This document shows, piece by piece, positions 7,317 to 17,131 of a stretch of 64,000 nt of DNA. The stretch spans positions 199,867-263,866 of the forward strand of contig CACZJK010000003.1 of NCBI GenBank assembly GCA_902781465.1, read 5' to 3'. Every line of letters begins with the position of its first letter. Within the stretch, counting starts at the first letter, position 1. This DNA comes from an uncultured Pseudomonadota bacterium. GTDB lineage: Bacteria > Pseudomonadota > Alphaproteobacteria > Rs-D84. The position numbers and the translations under genes were made by a program. A model generated the notes under the pieces. It saw nothing but the letters and a program-made list of their open reading frames with translations. It was not told the origin of the DNA and did no database searches.

Positions 7317-7562
7317 TTACAATAGCTTTTGAAGGAATTTCATTATCTCAGAATCTGTAAGATTCAATGCTCTTAAAATTGCTATCAGATCCATAATATC
7401 AAGTCTTCTTTCACAAGTTTCTGCTCTGCCAATGTAAGAATGTGCCATGCCTAGCTTATTGGCCAAATCTCTTTGTGAAATACCTTGTTTCATTCTGATT
7501 GACTTCAAAGATTCAATCATTTTCTTGTATTTAGGGTCAAAAATAGTTTTCTTTTTCATCAT
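7317..7562 (-). CDS. XRE-family transcriptional regulator
   Basis: The 81-residue protein contains a classic Cro/C1-type helix-turn-helix (LKSIRMKQGISQRDLANKLG, then HSYIGRAETCERRLDIMDLI). I placed the start at the MMKKK pair (7562) because the longer frame would overlap the divergent 7643 gene. Its position between a specificity subunit and the restriction-type genes is typical of a controller protein. It may bind the near-palindromic sequence in the 7563-7642 gap. Confidence 0.8.
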   Translation of the reverse strand: MMKKKTIFDPKYKKMIESLKSIRMKQGISQRDLANKLGMAHSYIGRAETCERRLDIMDLIAILRALNLTDSEIMKFLQKLL

Positions 7563-7642
7563 GTTCTCATTTTGAGTCCAAATACCTCTTGAATCCAAAT
7601 TGAGAGCATTGTATAGTGTTTTTATAAGGTTTGACACCCACA

Positions 7643-8401
7643 ATGAAAAACTATGATCTGACTATCATCAATTACGAGAACCAAAATTTGGTGTTTGATG
7701 TCTATGAACCAGAAACTGTCAAAGAAGCACTTTGTGGTCTTTCAAATATGCAACTCAAAGATAATCAAGGGATGGTTTATTTGCCTATTTCTAATTCTGG
7801 GAGTCCTTGCATACACCCAGAGTGGATAACAACAAAGGCTACGTATTTTCCGGTTGATTTTGTATTTATAAATTGGAACGGAACTATTGTTCAGATTGAT
7901 ACAGTTCCTGCTTTATTAGACGAAACTCATATAAACTCAAAGGCAGTGTGTGTATTAGAGCTAAATGCTGGTACCTGTGAGAAAATGAAAATATCTATTG
8001 GTGATAATATTTTACATAAGAGATTGTACAGATTGCTAGATAACCGTATATTATTCAACGAAAAGGCCTTTACAGACTTAAAGAAAGCTTCTTATGATCA
8101 GATTACAGGAATCGTAGCTTTTGCATATCTGTACCCAGAAATAATACTTTTATTCACGTCTTCAAAGGCATTCTTTATAGATGCAGCCAATTATGATTAT
8201 GACAAGGTGTGTCAAATCATCCCTTTATGGGCAGAAATAAAGAAAAGTTTTTTTACCGAGCACCCGGATTGGGATATTTATATTGTAAATGCTGGGCAAT
8301 TGTTCATAAAGCATGAATATAATACAGCTTTTCTTAAAAAAATTGGCAATAAGACCGAAGTATCAAAGAGATGGATAGAAACATTACTTTCCTTGATATA
8401 A
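7643..8401 (+). CDS. DUF192-like domain protein with unknown C-terminal half
   Basis: The ATG at 7643 gives 252 residues; a TTG start at 7631 is possible. Roughly residues 20-120 follow the DUF192 pattern: KEALCGLSNMQLKDNQGMVY, FPVDFVFINWNGTIVQID, then VLELNAGTCEKMKISIGDNI. DUF192 proteins are usually small secreted or periplasmic proteins of unknown function, but no signal peptide is present here. The C-terminal half (from about 125) is unrecognised. It sits between the XRE regulator and the helicase/methylase locus, so a role in the island's defence cargo is possible. Confidence 0.55.
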   Translation: MKNYDLTIINYENQNLVFDVYEPETVKEALCGLSNMQLKDNQGMVYLPISNSGSPCIHPEWITTKATYFPVDFVFINWNGTIVQIDTVPALLDETHINSKAVCVLELNAGTCEKMKISIGDNILHKRLYRLLDNRILFNEKAFTDLKKASYDQITGIVAFAYLYPEIILLFTSSKAFFIDAANYDYDKVCQIIPLWAEIKKSFFTEHPDWDIYIVNAGQLFIKHEYNTAFLKKIGNKTEVSKRWIETLLSLI

Positions 8402-8450
8402 TATTTATGATGTGCTACCTATTAAATAACAAATTAAAAGGATCTTGATC

Positions 8451-8573
8451 ATGCCGTATCACAAACCAAAACAAGCAGTATTTATTAGCAAGGGCTGGTT
8501 CATATTTTGGAGCTTAGTATGTCCTCCCATCGCATTCTTCTATGTTATATGTGCAAATTCTATAGAAATATAA
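8451..8573 (+). CDS. Small single-pass membrane protein
   Basis: This 40-residue frame starts with ATG 9 bp after AAAAGGA. It has a basic N-terminus (MPYHKPKQAVFISKG) followed by one hydrophobic segment (WFIFWSLVCPPIAFFYVICA). That composition is typical of genuine small membrane proteins or holin/toxin-like peptides. No family is recognised. It fills the gap before the PLD-helicase gene. Confidence 0.45.
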   Translation: MPYHKPKQAVFISKGWFIFWSLVCPPIAFFYVICANSIEI

Positions 8574-8650
8574 TGAATTATTATTGTATTTCTGATTGAG
8601 ATTTTTTACCCCATGTGTTAGAATATTCCTGAAAATTAAAAGGATGCATT

Positions 8651-11600
8651 ATGTCTGGAACCCTTATAATAAATGACTCTAATTCTGTATTGGCAGATCA
8701 AATAAATTCTACCTTGGATACAAGTACTGATATTAGTTTTTTGGTGGGATATTTTTATTTTTCTGGATTTGCAGAATTATACAAGAAAATCGGCAACAGA
8801 AAAATGAGAATCCTCGTTGGATTAGATATAGATGTTGATATATATAACGTTGTCAGAGAGTGCGAAAAGACATATAGCCCTGTAAAAACTTATATGTCAC
8901 AAAGTCGTATACGAGATGATTATTATAAACATCTTGTCGAGCTGTTTAAAACAGATATTTTTGATTCAAAAGAGAACGAAGCAGCTTTCAGATTATTTTG
9001 TAAAAAGATAGAAGATGGTACTTTAGAAATACGAAAAACACTAGAACCAAATCATTCGAAGTTGTATTTATTCCAAGCAGAAAACCAATCTGATCCTACT
9101 ATGCCAGGACACATGATATTAGGGTCTAGTAATTTGTCGAGATCGGGTTTAAGAAGCCAAAACGAATTAAACGTAATTTTCCACGATGAAGACTATAATA
9201 AAGGGAAGGATCTTTTTGATAAATTGTGGTTTACTGCCACACCAATTGCAGATATGCAACTGTTTCAGGAATTTAAAAATAAAGTTTTACAAAACATATG
9301 GTTAGATAAGTTACCTAGCCCTTATGTTGTATATTTAAGGGTTTTAGAAGAATATTTCTCTAGTAATATGCCTGACGGATATATAAAAACTCCTAGCCAA
9401 TTAGCAGGATACACAGATTTGGAGTATCAAACAGATGCTATAAAAAGTGCTATTGCGAAATTAAAACGTCATAATGGTGTTATTATCGCTGACGTTGTAG
9501 GATTGGGAAAATCTGTCATAGGTTCTTCTATTGCGGCTAACATGAATATTCCTGTCGTGGTTATTTGTCCTCCTCACTTACAGCAACAATGGGAAGATTA
9601 TTGTAGCCAGTTTGGAATTGGAAATATTTCACATGTTTATTCTAGTGGAAAAATAGAAGATGCAGTAAAGAAGCACGGGAATTCAGAACAAGAACTATTA
9701 ATAATTGTCGATGAAGCTCACCGATATAGGAATGAAAAAACAGACGATTATGCTAGACTAAAAATACTTTGTAACGGCAATAAAGTTGTATTGTTAACTG
9801 CGACCCCATACAACAATAGACCAAAAGACTTGGCTAATTTAATATATTTATTTCAAAAACCAGGTAAATCTACATTAAAAAATGTGGAAAATCTTGGTTC
9901 TGAATTTGATGATCTTATTGCAAAATATAAAAATGCCTATAATGTCACTAAAAAGGATAATTCTCCAGAAGCAATGAAAGCTTTTGTAGAAACATCAAAA
10001 AATATTGCTAAACGCATTCAAAATTTGATTGCTCCTGTAACTATTAGACGTTCAAGAAAAGATTTGCAAGAAATAAAGAAATATGCAAAAGATTTGAAAG
10101 AACGAGGAATGGAATTTTCTCATGTAGCCGATCCCCAATCTTTAGAGTACGACATCAGTCCTGTTAGAGATATTTATCTGGAAACTCTTAATGCAATATA
10201 TCCACGCAATATAGAAGAGATTGATGAAGATGTACAGAAATTAGACGAAACAACTTATAAAGCTGCACGCTATAAAGCTTTACTCTATGTAAAACCAGAG
10301 TTTGCAGACAAAGTTATTAGACAATTACAAGAAGAAGGTTACGAAGATATTGATTTTGTTATGAATCAATCGCAACGACAATTAGCTAAATTTATGAGAA
10401 GGTTACTTGTTCAGCGTTTTGAATCATCAATTGCCGCTTTTCAAGCGTCCTTGGACTTGTTGATAAGTAATTCCGAAAATATTATAAAATTTATTGAACA
10501 CAGAAATACTATCCCTGTATATAAAAGAGGAAATTTACCAGATATAGAAAAACTGCGGGATGTAGCAGAAGATACTTTGCTCGGTGTCGAAGAAGCTCTT
10601 GAAGCACAAGTTGCACAATTAAAAAACAAGGGGTTGTTTGAAATCAAAATCGAATACATAGATCCAAAGTTCATAGAAGATGTAAAATCAGATATATCTA
10701 TATTAAAAAACATTAGGGACAAATGGTTCGGTAAAGATAAAAAAATTAAAGCAGACCCGAAGATTGAAAGTTTTATTACAAAAATAAAAGAACAGCTTGC
10801 TAAAGAGCCTGAAAACAAAGATGAACCAGAAAGAAAAATAGTTGTATTTAGTGGGTATGCTGATACAGCAAAATATTTATATGACAGATTACATGAAGAA
10901 AGATTACCTGTATTTTATTATTCTTCTTTGACAGCTTCGAAAGCTAATAGAACGACAATTGTGGAAAATTTCGACGCAGGGAAACCGACAAATGAACAAC
11001 GTAATGATTTTAAAATATTGATAGCAACAGATGCTATCGCCGAAGGTTATAGTTTGCATCGTGCTGGCACAATAATCAATTACGATATACCATACAATCC
11101 AACAGTTGTCATTCAACGTGTAGGACGTATAAACCGTATAAACAAAAAAGTATTTAATACTTTGTATATATATAATTTCTTCCCAACAGACATTGGTGAA
11201 GCCGAAGTTGGAGTAAAGAAAATCTCTACTATCAAAATGAGAATGATAAACACAATCATGGGCAGTGATACTAAAACACTTACCAATGATGAACAATTAG
11301 AGAGATTTATTGCTAAAAGTTACAAGAATGCTCAAGATGAAGCAGATCAATTATCGTGGGAAACCCAATATATTAATGATTGGCTTTCAGCAAAAAACAC
11401 ACCAGAATACAAAGAGGCCTTAGCTATAAGTCCTCGAACAAGAATTCATAAAACAGATAAAACCGTGGATAATAGAGTGATTGTATTTGGTAAACAAGGG
11501 GAAGAATGTATCTTTAAACAAATATTTAAAAGCACTAAAGCACCAGAATTAATGAATGCAGAAGACGCTTTGCCTTTGTTTAAATCTGACAAAAAAGATG

Positions 11601-11947
11601 TTGCATTAAATGTTACAGACAGCTTTGATGAATTGTACCAAATCATAAAAGCAAACCTATTTACAAGTTTGCATGTCAAGAATTCTCCTCAACAAGGAGC
11701 GGCTTTGGCGAAAATAAACGTTTGGAGAAATGATCCAAATTTTGCTAGTTGGTCAGAATATCTCGAATTATTAACCAAAGCTATAGAAATAGACGATATT
11801 CAAAATTATAAACCTATTAAGAAAGCAAAAGATCCAACAGAATTATCAGAGTTAATTCCTATGGGATATTTGCAAAAAACAGCTGATATTATAGCAAAGA
11901 TTGAAGCAGAACCAACAGATATAATATTGACGGAGGAATTGTCATGA
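8651..11947 (+). CDS. PLD-nuclease / SNF2-type helicase fusion, defence effector
   Basis: This 1098-residue protein has an N-terminal phospholipase D-like nuclease domain (HSKLYLF at about residue 134, then ILGSSNLSRSGL). A superfamily 2 SNF2-like helicase follows: Walker A VGLGKS near 283, DEAH near 353, LLTATP near 378, and motif VI QRVGRINRI near 821. It should translocate on and cut DNA, acting as the restriction arm of the locus. It overlaps the methylase start by 4 bp (ATGA), so the two are made together. The pairing recalls DrmD-DrmMI of DISARM, but the other DISARM genes are absent. Function is inferred from domains. Confidence 0.75.
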   Translation: MSGTLIINDSNSVLADQINSTLDTSTDISFLVGYFYFSGFAELYKKIGNRKMRILVGLDIDVDIYNVVRECEKTYSPVKTYMSQSRIRDDYYKHLVELFKTDIFDSKENEAAFRLFCKKIEDGTLEIRKTLEPNHSKLYLFQAENQSDPTMPGHMILGSSNLSRSGLRSQNELNVIFHDEDYNKGKDLFDKLWFTATPIADMQLFQEFKNKVLQNIWLDKLPSPYVVYLRVLEEYFSSNMPDGYIKTPSQLAGYTDLEYQTDAIKSAIAKLKRHNGVIIADVVGLGKSVIGSSIAANMNIPVVVICPPHLQQQWEDYCSQFGIGNISHVYSSGKIEDAVKKHGNSEQELLIIVDEAHRYRNEKTDDYARLKILCNGNKVVLLTATPYNNRPKDLANLIYLFQKPGKSTLKNVENLGSEFDDLIAKYKNAYNVTKKDNSPEAMKAFVETSKNIAKRIQNLIAPVTIRRSRKDLQEIKKYAKDLKERGMEFSHVADPQSLEYDISPVRDIYLETLNAIYPRNIEEIDEDVQKLDETTYKAARYKALLYVKPEFADKVIRQLQEEGYEDIDFVMNQSQRQLAKFMRRLLVQRFESSIAAFQASLDLLISNSENIIKFIEHRNTIPVYKRGNLPDIEKLRDVAEDTLLGVEEALEAQVAQLKNKGLFEIKIEYIDPKFIEDVKSDISILKNIRDKWFGKDKKIKADPKIESFITKIKEQLAKEPENKDEPERKIVVFSGYADTAKYLYDRLHEERLPVFYYSSLTASKANRTTIVENFDAGKPTNEQRNDFKILIATDAIAEGYSLHRAGTIINYDIPYNPTVVIQRVGRINRINKKVFNTLYIYNFFPTDIGEAEVGVKKISTIKMRMINTIMGSDTKTLTNDEQLERFIAKSYKNAQDEADQLSWETQYINDWLSAKNTPEYKEALAISPRTRIHKTDKTVDNRVIVFGKQGEECIFKQIFKSTKAPELMNAEDALPLFKSDKKDVALNVTDSFDELYQIIKANLFTSLHVKNSPQQGAALAKINVWRNDPNFASWSEYLELLTKAIEIDDIQNYKPIKKAKDPTELSELIPMGYLQKTADIIAKIEAEPTDIILTEELS

Positions 11948-14900
11948 TGAATTTTAATGCACCGTATAATCGTGAGAATTTTGTAGATTTTCTACGTTTT
12001 CAATTCCTACCATCTGATTATCAACCTTCTGAACAACCAATTGCATATAATGTGGGAAAAACAGCTAAGATACTATCAATAACAGAACTTGGATATTCTG
12101 CATCATTAAACCTGCATGTGTTAGAAATCACGCATAATTCATCGAATGATGCCAGGGTCACTTTATCAAAAGAAATATTTTCTTTTTTGCGTAATAATGC
12201 TTGGTACAATTGTCTTGTGGCCTTTGTTCCAAACAATGATCGCAGTGTTTATAGATTGTCTTTCATAAAGCAAACACCAAAATTAATAGATAACAAATTA
12301 GATTGGGATCATAGTAATCCAAAAAGATACTCTTTCTTATTAGGGGTTGGTCAACATGTAAAAACCCCACAAACATATCTTGGCAAGAGAGTTTTTAATA
12401 TTACAGAATTGGAAGAATGTTTCTCTGTAGAAACTTTAACAAAAGAGTTTTATAGTGAATTGTACAATTGGTATTTGTGGGCGTCTTCACCTGATGTGAA
12501 CATTCATTATCCAAACAATGCTTGCGATCCAGACGATGATAGAGACTATCTTTCAGAACATCTAATTCGATTAATAACACGTTTAATGTTTGTATGGTTT
12601 ATCAAACAAAAAAATTTTATACCAAAGGAATTATTTGATGTAAACGACTTACAGAATAATATTCTGCTTGATTTTGACCCTGATAGTTACAAACAAGGCA
12701 ACTATTACAATGCTATCTTACAAAATTTGTTCTTTGCATCATTAAATAAAAAAATTACTGAACGTAAGTTTGCATCTGGTGCACGAGAATACGGTATAAA
12801 AACATTGTTTAGAGATAACGACGGGAAGAAGGCGTCTAATACATGGTTCAAAATGTCTCATGATCAGATTTTGAAGTTATTTGAACCCGTGCCTTTCCTG
12901 AATGGAGGATTGTTTGAATGTCTAGATAAACCTAAAGAATGTGAATCAGACGAAGCGTGCGATGATAAGAATGTGAAGATATTGTATTTTGATGGTTTTA
13001 GTCGTGATGATATGTCAAAAAAGAGAGCTTTTATACCAAATGCTATATTTTTTGCACCTGAACACGAAGTTATTCTTCCACAAGAAACCAAATCTAAAAT
13101 GGTCAGTGGAATTATAAATATATTTCAAAAATACAATTTTACTGTTGAAGAAAATACCCCAAATGATGTTGATGTTGCTTTAGACCCAGAATTGCTTGGT
13201 AAAGTGTTTGAAAATCTATTGGCTGCGTACAATCCAGAAACAGGTGAAAGTGCTAGAAAAAGCTCAGGTAGTTTTTATACACCACGTGAAATAGTTGATT
13301 ATATGGTTGATAAATCAATTAATGCATATTTGGACACAAAATTAACTAAAGATTATAGTTTTGAAGAACTGAAACAAGCCCTGTTTGACATTAAAATTAT
13401 AGATCCCGCTTGTGGGTCTGGGGCTTTTCCTATGGGTATATTAAATAATATTTTCAATAGGTTACGAGATGTTGACCCTACGTTAGATCCATATAAAACA
13501 AAATTACAATTGATTGAAAATTGTATTTATGGAGTGGATATTCAACCAATCGCTGTTCAAATTAGTAAATTAAGATTCTTCATTTCTTTGATTTGTGAAC
13601 AAAAAGAACAAAATACAGACCCAAACACAAATTATGGTATAGAACAATTGCCAAATTTGGAAACCAAGTTTGTGGCTGCCAATACTCTTATAAAAGTAAA
13701 GCGTTCTAAAGTGTTATCTTTTGATGATGCAAAGATAGAAGAAGTAAGAAATAGAATAAACAATATTAGACGTCTACATTTTCATGCTAAAACATGGAAA
13801 GAAAAGAAAGAATATAGGGAGAGAGATACAGATTTACGTAAAGAATTGTTATCGCTATTGAAAAATAACGGTCTAGATACACCTGAATTACGCAAACAAG
13901 CAGAGAGTATTGCTAAATGGGATCCGTACAATCAAAATAATGCAGCCGATTTTTTTGATAATGAATGGATGTTTGGTATGGACGAGGGGTTTGATATAGT
14001 GATAGGCAATCCTCCATATGTTCAGATGCAAAAGTTTAGATTATCTGATGAAGAAAAAAAAGCGGGCAAGCTAGATATGCAGCAGAAATATCAACAACAA
14101 GATTATGAATCGTACGCTTCTATGGGGGATTTATATCAATTGTTTTATGAAAGGGGGATGGATTTACTGAAAAAAGACGGGTTCTTGTGCTACATAACAA
14201 GCAACAAATGGTTGAGATCTGGATATGGCGAAACAACAAGAAAATTATTTTCTACAAAATACACACCAAAATTATTGTTGGATCTTGGTGGGCAGGTGTT
14301 TAAAAGTGCAACTGTTGATACTAATATCTTATTGGAACAAAAAATTGCCTCTAAAAACAAAGCGAAAACGCTTTGCTGGACAAAGCCTAAAGATGTAGAC
14401 CCAGAAAATATGAGTGTTTTAGTGGATCAACAAGGTCAATATATGCAATTTGATTCTGAGCCCTGGGTCATTTTGTCCCCAATAGAACAGTCTATCAAAG
14501 AAAAAATAGAAAAATACGGCACCCCACTAAAGGATTGGAATATTAGTATCAACTATGGCATAAAAACTGGTTGTAATGAAGCATTTATAATCAGCGAAGA
14601 GAAGAAAAACGAACTTATTGCTAAGGATCCGAAATCGGCTGAAATTATACGACCGATTTTACGAGGCAAAGATATAAAACGTGGAGGATTCGATTTCGCT
14701 AATTTATATCTGATCGTCACCCACAATGGTTATGACAAAGTTCCAAGAGTAAACATTAATGCTTACCCTGCAATCAAAGAATGGTTGGATAAAGGCGGTA
14801 TAGCATATAACGGCAAACCATACAAAGGGTATGAAACCATAGCTGCAAGAGCCGATCAGGGGGATACACCATATAATTTACGTAGCTGCGTTTATATGGA

Positions 14901-15237
14901 CGATTTTAATAAGCCAAAATTATGTTGGACGCCAGTCAATTCAGAATACAGATTTGCTGTTATAGATGCTGGTATCTACGTAAATAATGGTATTTTTATG
15001 ATAACCGGTGAACATTTAGATATATTATGCTCAATATTAAATTCTAATTTGTTTATATATTACTTCAATCTGCTTCTCTCAACAGGTTACCAATATGGAT
15101 CTAAAGATGTATTTGAAAATTTACCAGTTAATATAGAAATAGCAACAAAACACAATCTATCAGAAGTGGATATTTTTAGAGCGTATCATTTGTCCGAAGA
15201 CGAAATAAATTGTATTTCAGAATCGCTCAAATCATAG
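11944..15237 (+). CDS. Eco57I/type IIG-like adenine methyltransferase with invertible C-terminal specificity domain
   Basis: This 1097-residue protein has the N6-adenine methylase motifs I (IDPACGSGAFPMGIL, about residue 485) and IV (GNPPYVQMQ, about residue 688). A TaqI/Eco57I-type specificity region follows from about 860. Codons 903-908 lie in a 19-bp repeat found inverted at 15831-15849, in frame with a silent alternative C-terminus. Inversion of the 1.2-kb segment would replace about 190 residues of the specificity domain. It overlaps the upstream helicase by 4 bp. It should methylate host DNA and define self for the partner nuclease. Confidence 0.8.
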   Translation: MMNFNAPYNRENFVDFLRFQFLPSDYQPSEQPIAYNVGKTAKILSITELGYSASLNLHVLEITHNSSNDARVTLSKEIFSFLRNNAWYNCLVAFVPNNDRSVYRLSFIKQTPKLIDNKLDWDHSNPKRYSFLLGVGQHVKTPQTYLGKRVFNITELEECFSVETLTKEFYSELYNWYLWASSPDVNIHYPNNACDPDDDRDYLSEHLIRLITRLMFVWFIKQKNFIPKELFDVNDLQNNILLDFDPDSYKQGNYYNAILQNLFFASLNKKITERKFASGAREYGIKTLFRDNDGKKASNTWFKMSHDQILKLFEPVPFLNGGLFECLDKPKECESDEACDDKNVKILYFDGFSRDDMSKKRAFIPNAIFFAPEHEVILPQETKSKMVSGIINIFQKYNFTVEENTPNDVDVALDPELLGKVFENLLAAYNPETGESARKSSGSFYTPREIVDYMVDKSINAYLDTKLTKDYSFEELKQALFDIKIIDPACGSGAFPMGILNNIFNRLRDVDPTLDPYKTKLQLIENCIYGVDIQPIAVQISKLRFFISLICEQKEQNTDPNTNYGIEQLPNLETKFVAANTLIKVKRSKVLSFDDAKIEEVRNRINNIRRLHFHAKTWKEKKEYRERDTDLRKELLSLLKNNGLDTPELRKQAESIAKWDPYNQNNAADFFDNEWMFGMDEGFDIVIGNPPYVQMQKFRLSDEEKKAGKLDMQQKYQQQDYESYASMGDLYQLFYERGMDLLKKDGFLCYITSNKWLRSGYGETTRKLFSTKYTPKLLLDLGGQVFKSATVDTNILLEQKIASKNKAKTLCWTKPKDVDPENMSVLVDQQGQYMQFDSEPWVILSPIEQSIKEKIEKYGTPLKDWNISINYGIKTGCNEAFIISEEKKNELIAKDPKSAEIIRPILRGKDIKRGGFDFANLYLIVTHNGYDKVPRVNINAYPAIKEWLDKGGIAYNGKPYKGYETIAARADQGDTPYNLRSCVYMDDFNKPKLCWTPVNSEYRFAVIDAGIYVNNGIFMITGEHLDILCSILNSNLFIYYFNLLLSTGYQYGSKDVFENLPVNIEIATKHNLSEVDIFRAYHLSEDEINCISESLKS
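14649..14667 (+). repeat. Inverted repeat (expressed side) of the specificity inverton
   Basis: ACGACCGATTTTACGAGGC, encoding RPILRG in the methylase frame, is repeated exactly in opposite orientation at 15831-15849. It is the likely crossover site for the adjacent serine recombinase. Confidence 0.8.
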
Positions 15238-15854
15238 AGTTTTGCTACAAGATCATCCACTGCCGTTTCTGATGAGTTGGTAATAGTTTTTTCTACTTCT
15301 GTAGTTGGTTTTATTATTGGTAATTTTTCTAAAAATGCTTTCTTGTATCGAAAACCGCTTTCACCTAAACCGCCTCCAGCATAATAATGTTTAAAAGCGA
15401 AAGCTAATAATTTAGAATGCAACATTTTCTGTAAATACTCTAGATGTTCTCCTGTCATCAAAAATGAGGTCGCTTCATTATAAAAAGAACCATTTGCATC
15501 AAAATAAAATCGTGGTTCTTGCACAATTTCACTATACATTAATTTTGGCTTATTAAAATCGTCCCAATAACTTATGCTATCCTGTGTTTCAAACCATTCA
15601 TTATTCGTTTTTTTGCGTGATTTGAATTTGTTGCCATTAACAATGTGCTCACTACCAGTTTGTTCTAAACGCAGTTTGCCAGTTCCTATCGGACTAGTTG
15701 GCAAAACCCAATCCCCGTTTATAAGCCAATCTTTAATAGCAGGAAAATCGTTTATATCGTAATGTTTGCTTGGAAAAGTACAAATCAAATACAAATTAGC
15801 AAATTCATAACCATTTCTTTGAATATCACGGCCTCGTAAAATCGGTCGTTTTAT
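15186..15854 (-). CDS. Silent alternative C-terminal specificity cassette of the methylase
   Basis: This minus-strand frame is open from a stop at 15857-15855 down to 15186, with no ribosome-binding site or plausible start. After the 19-bp repeat it reads RPILRGRDIQRNGYEFANLY, parallel to RPILRGKDIKRGGFDFANLY in the expressed gene. It then diverges, though DDFNKPKL and MTGEHL recur in both. Its 3' end overlaps the expressed gene's 3' end by 52 bp, tail to tail. It looks like a stored half-gene that would be joined in frame to the methylase by inversion. A chance remnant of a duplicated gene is less likely because the repeat is exact and in frame. Confidence 0.8.
   Translation of the reverse strand: MKRPILRGRDIQRNGYEFANLYLICTFPSKHYDINDFPAIKDWLINGDWVLPTSPIGTGKLRLEQTGSEHIVNGNKFKSRKKTNNEWFETQDSISYWDDFNKPKLMYSEIVQEPRFYFDANGSFYNEATSFLMTGEHLEYLQKMLHSKLLAFAFKHYYAGGGLGESGFRYKKAFLEKLPIIKPTTEVEKTITNSSETAVDDLVAKLYDLSDSEIQFISSSDK
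15831..15849 (-). repeat. Inverted repeat (silent side) of the specificity inverton
   Basis: This is the exact reverse complement of 14649-14667. It lies at the 5' edge of the silent cassette and 57 bp before the invertase gene. Together the two repeats bound a 1,201-bp invertible segment. Confidence 0.8.
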
Positions 15855-15906
15855 TTAAGCTATTATTATTAGATCTGGGAAAGGTACAAACAAATAGGAT
15901 AAAAAC

Positions 15907-16509
15907 ATGATATACGCTTATATAAGGGTTAGTACCGACAAACAAACAACAGAAAATCAACGGTATGAAATAAACAAATATTGCCTAACAAACAATATTC
16001 AGGTGGATAAATGGGTTGAAGAAACAATTAGTGCAACCAAAGACCTAAACAAACGCAAACTAGGCAGAATTATTAAACAGCTACATAATGGGGATATATT
16101 GTTAGCCAGTGAATTATCAAGATTAGGACGTAGGCTGCTTGAGGTTATGTCTATATTGAATCATTGCATAAATACTGGGATTAATGTTTGGACAATCAAA
16201 GATAATTTCAAATTAGACACGGGAATACAATCAAAAGTTCTAGCATTTGCGTTTGGGCTGGCAGCCGAAATCGAAAAAAATTTGATTTCGCAAAGGACCA
16301 AGCAAGCATTGGAAGCAAAAAGAGCAGCAGGTGTTATATTAGGAAGACCCAAAGGCCGTTTAAGCACCAAATTGAAATTAACGGGTAAAGAAAACGATAT
16401 AATATCTTTATTACAAACAGGGATGTCTAAAAGGAAAGTAGCAAATAAACTAAAAGTGAACAGAAATACATTGGCTAAGTTTCTAAAAAGGTTAAATTTG
16501 AATGTGTAA
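15907..16509 (+). CDS. Serine recombinase (DNA invertase/resolvase family)
   Basis: This 200-residue protein has the resolvase catalytic domain: YIRVSTDKQ with nucleophile Ser near residue 9, LASELSRLGRRLLE with the conserved Arg pair, and the long E-helix region. A C-terminal helix-turn-helix (GMSKRKVANKLKVNRNTLAKFL) follows. Length and layout match Hin/Pin/Mpi-type invertases. It starts 57 bp from the outer inverted repeat, so it most likely flips the methylase specificity segment. A resolvase role for the island itself is possible but less parsimonious. Confidence 0.85.
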   Translation: MIYAYIRVSTDKQTTENQRYEINKYCLTNNIQVDKWVEETISATKDLNKRKLGRIIKQLHNGDILLASELSRLGRRLLEVMSILNHCINTGINVWTIKDNFKLDTGIQSKVLAFAFGLAAEIEKNLISQRTKQALEAKRAAGVILGRPKGRLSTKLKLTGKENDIISLLQTGMSKRKVANKLKVNRNTLAKFLKRLNLNV

Positions 16510-16572
16510 TCAAAATAATTTAGGCTTTTTTTGCAAATGATTATAAAATATGGAAGACAATGGGACAGATAA

Positions 16573-16902
16573 CTAATACTCCTTATTCAAAATTTTCTGC
16601 TCTTGTTCTTTAACGTATCTTCCAAATTTGCTTCCTTGGTAGTTGTTTTCTTCAAATGCTGCTGGGAAAGCTTGCATGAGAGAACTTAACTTGTATACCA
16701 AATCTGCCGTTACCTTAAGTTGATCACCAGTATCAAGGAAAGTAACATTTTCTGGCCACGTTATACCTGAAAATTCACCTTCTTCATCAAAGAATACCAC
16801 AATCCCAGAAATTTGAATATAGTTATCAAGGATAAAAACCACCTCTTGCTCATTTGTGTTTCCATCCTTTGCTTCTGTCTTTAATACTCTTGTAACATGC
16901 AT
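16573..16902 (-). CDS. Hypothetical island protein
   Basis: I chose the ATG at 16902 because GAGAGG lies 7 bp upstream, giving 109 residues. The sequence is soluble, acidic in the middle (FFDEEGEFSGITWPENVTFL) and basic at the end. No family is recognised. It lies 3' of the invertase on the opposite strand and 230 bp from the 17132-17974 gene on the same strand. The two may form an uncharacterised cargo module. Confidence 0.5.
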   Translation of the reverse strand: MHVTRVLKTEAKDGNTNEQEVVFILDNYIQISGIVVFFDEEGEFSGITWPENVTFLDTGDQLKVTADLVYKLSSLMQAFPAAFEENNYQGSKFGRYVKEQEQKILNKEY

Positions 16903-17131
16903 AATAAACCTCTCATATTTAATAGAACTCGTTTTTAATTCTAAAAATATGTGTCTGGAGTTTTTTTGTTGTTCTATATACATAAGCTAGGTGATAAATC
17001 GATATGCTCCTGATGTTTTGGACTCCTATGGTTGGTCAGGATTTTATTGATCTATTTTTTAATCCTTTTGTTTATAGAGTTGACATCGCCTAGCTTTGTA
17101 AAAGTGCCAAAATGCACGTTTCTATTTGTGT

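Noticed and set aside
10441..11679. Several minus-strand frames inside the helicase gene
   Set aside because: All are shadows of a protein with ordered helicase motifs on the plus strand.
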